Source: Selenomonas sputigena ATCC 35185 (GTDB lineage Bacteria; Bacillota; Negativicutes; Selenomonadales; Selenomonadaceae). Taken from it: a DNA stretch of 64,000 nucleotides. The translations under genes were made by a program, and so were the position numbers. The notes beneath the pieces were generated by a model. That model had not been told where the DNA came from, did not search any database, and worked only from the letters and a program-made list of their open reading frames with translations. Within the stretch, counting starts at the first letter, position 1, and each line of letters starts with the position of its first letter. Shown piece after piece: positions 63,853 to 64,000 of this stretch. The stretch is from NCBI RefSeq assembly GCF_000208405.1, contig NC_015437.1, positions 372,001 to 436,000 on the forward strand, given 5' to 3'.

Positions 63853-63881
63853 ACGATAGCATAGTGGGTGGGAAAATGCAA
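63853..63881 (-). promoter_or_regulatory. Possible promoter of the pan operon
   Basis: On the minus strand, TTGCAT (63876-63881), 17 nt, TATCGT (63853-63858) with an extended TGC. The -10 is imperfect. The remaining sequence to 64,000 shows no gene. Confidence 0.5.
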
Positions 63882-64000
63882 GGGGAGATATCGATCGTCT
63901 TTCGGCGGAGGGATACGCGCTTATCCGAGTTTAGTGGACTTTTAAGGGAGGATTTCCCCGCTGTTTGCAGAATAAGGCATAAGAGAAATTCTATTTCGTA

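Overview
The window looks like chromosome from a Selenomonas-like member of the Negativicutes, a Firmicute with an outer membrane. The evidence is mixed Firmicute and Gram-negative content. Firmicute markers are the heat-shock operon ctsR-mcsA-mcsB-clpC followed by radA, an LCP cell-wall protein, ComF, RecD2 and a class II (B12) ribonucleotide reductase. Outer-membrane markers are a heptosyltransferase-like GT9 enzyme, CDP-dideoxysugar enzymes and a 2244-residue autotransporter whose beta-barrel ends in Phe. The DNA is GC-rich, with strong A/T-rich sigma70-type promoters. Selenomonas (for example S. sputigena) is my best guess from gene content; the species is not proven.

Region 1 (1-16,420, + strand) is one tightly packed operon entered part-way through. 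It has four tandem paralogues joining a TPR-like domain to an alkaline-phosphatase/sulfatase-fold domain. These are followed by a two-domain glycosyltransferase, RfbH and RfbG (CDP-3,6-dideoxyhexose pathway), a GT9 glycosyltransferase, an unknown protein, a second StrF-like glycosyltransferase and a FliB-type flagellin lysine methylase. I read it as a surface-glycan or flagellin decoration locus.

Region 2 (16.4-36.1 kb) holds nrdJ, a YnfA-type membrane protein, the giant autotransporter, an LCP protein, an ABC-F ATPase, recD2, comF and thrS. It ends with a small A/T-rich island carrying a broken IS30-type transposase and a pyrimidine-dimer-glycosylase-like gene.

Region 3 (36.1-42.75 kb, - strand) is a complete C5 tetrapyrrole operon, transcribed as precorrin-2 dehydrogenase, hemA, hemC, cobA-hemD fusion, hemB, hemL. 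It could feed sirohaem and B12 synthesis, and B12 is the cofactor needed by NrdJ. gdhA follows.

Region 4 (44.7-53.1 kb) has an unknown 67-residue ORF coupled to dapF, an Rpn-type nuclease, an NCS2 purine permease, a DUF488 protein, threonine aldolase, a PNPOx-like protein, a possible type I toxin-antitoxin locus, tRNA-Thr(CGU), fabK and a HigB-like toxin with a short HTH-less partner.

Region 5 (53.2-64 kb) is the ctsR heat-shock operon and radA, an AGCS amino-acid symporter, and a pantothenate operon in which a BASS-family transporter precedes panC and panD behind a long leader ending in a terminator-like hairpin.

Two dispersed element families stand out. One is a short inverted repeat with GGAA(G/T)C(G/A)CTGATAAA ends, in three copies, one of them in the ctsR leader. 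The other is a hairpin element in three copies downstream of nrdJ and gdhA, whose loop core is conserved while the closing stems change sequence but still pair.
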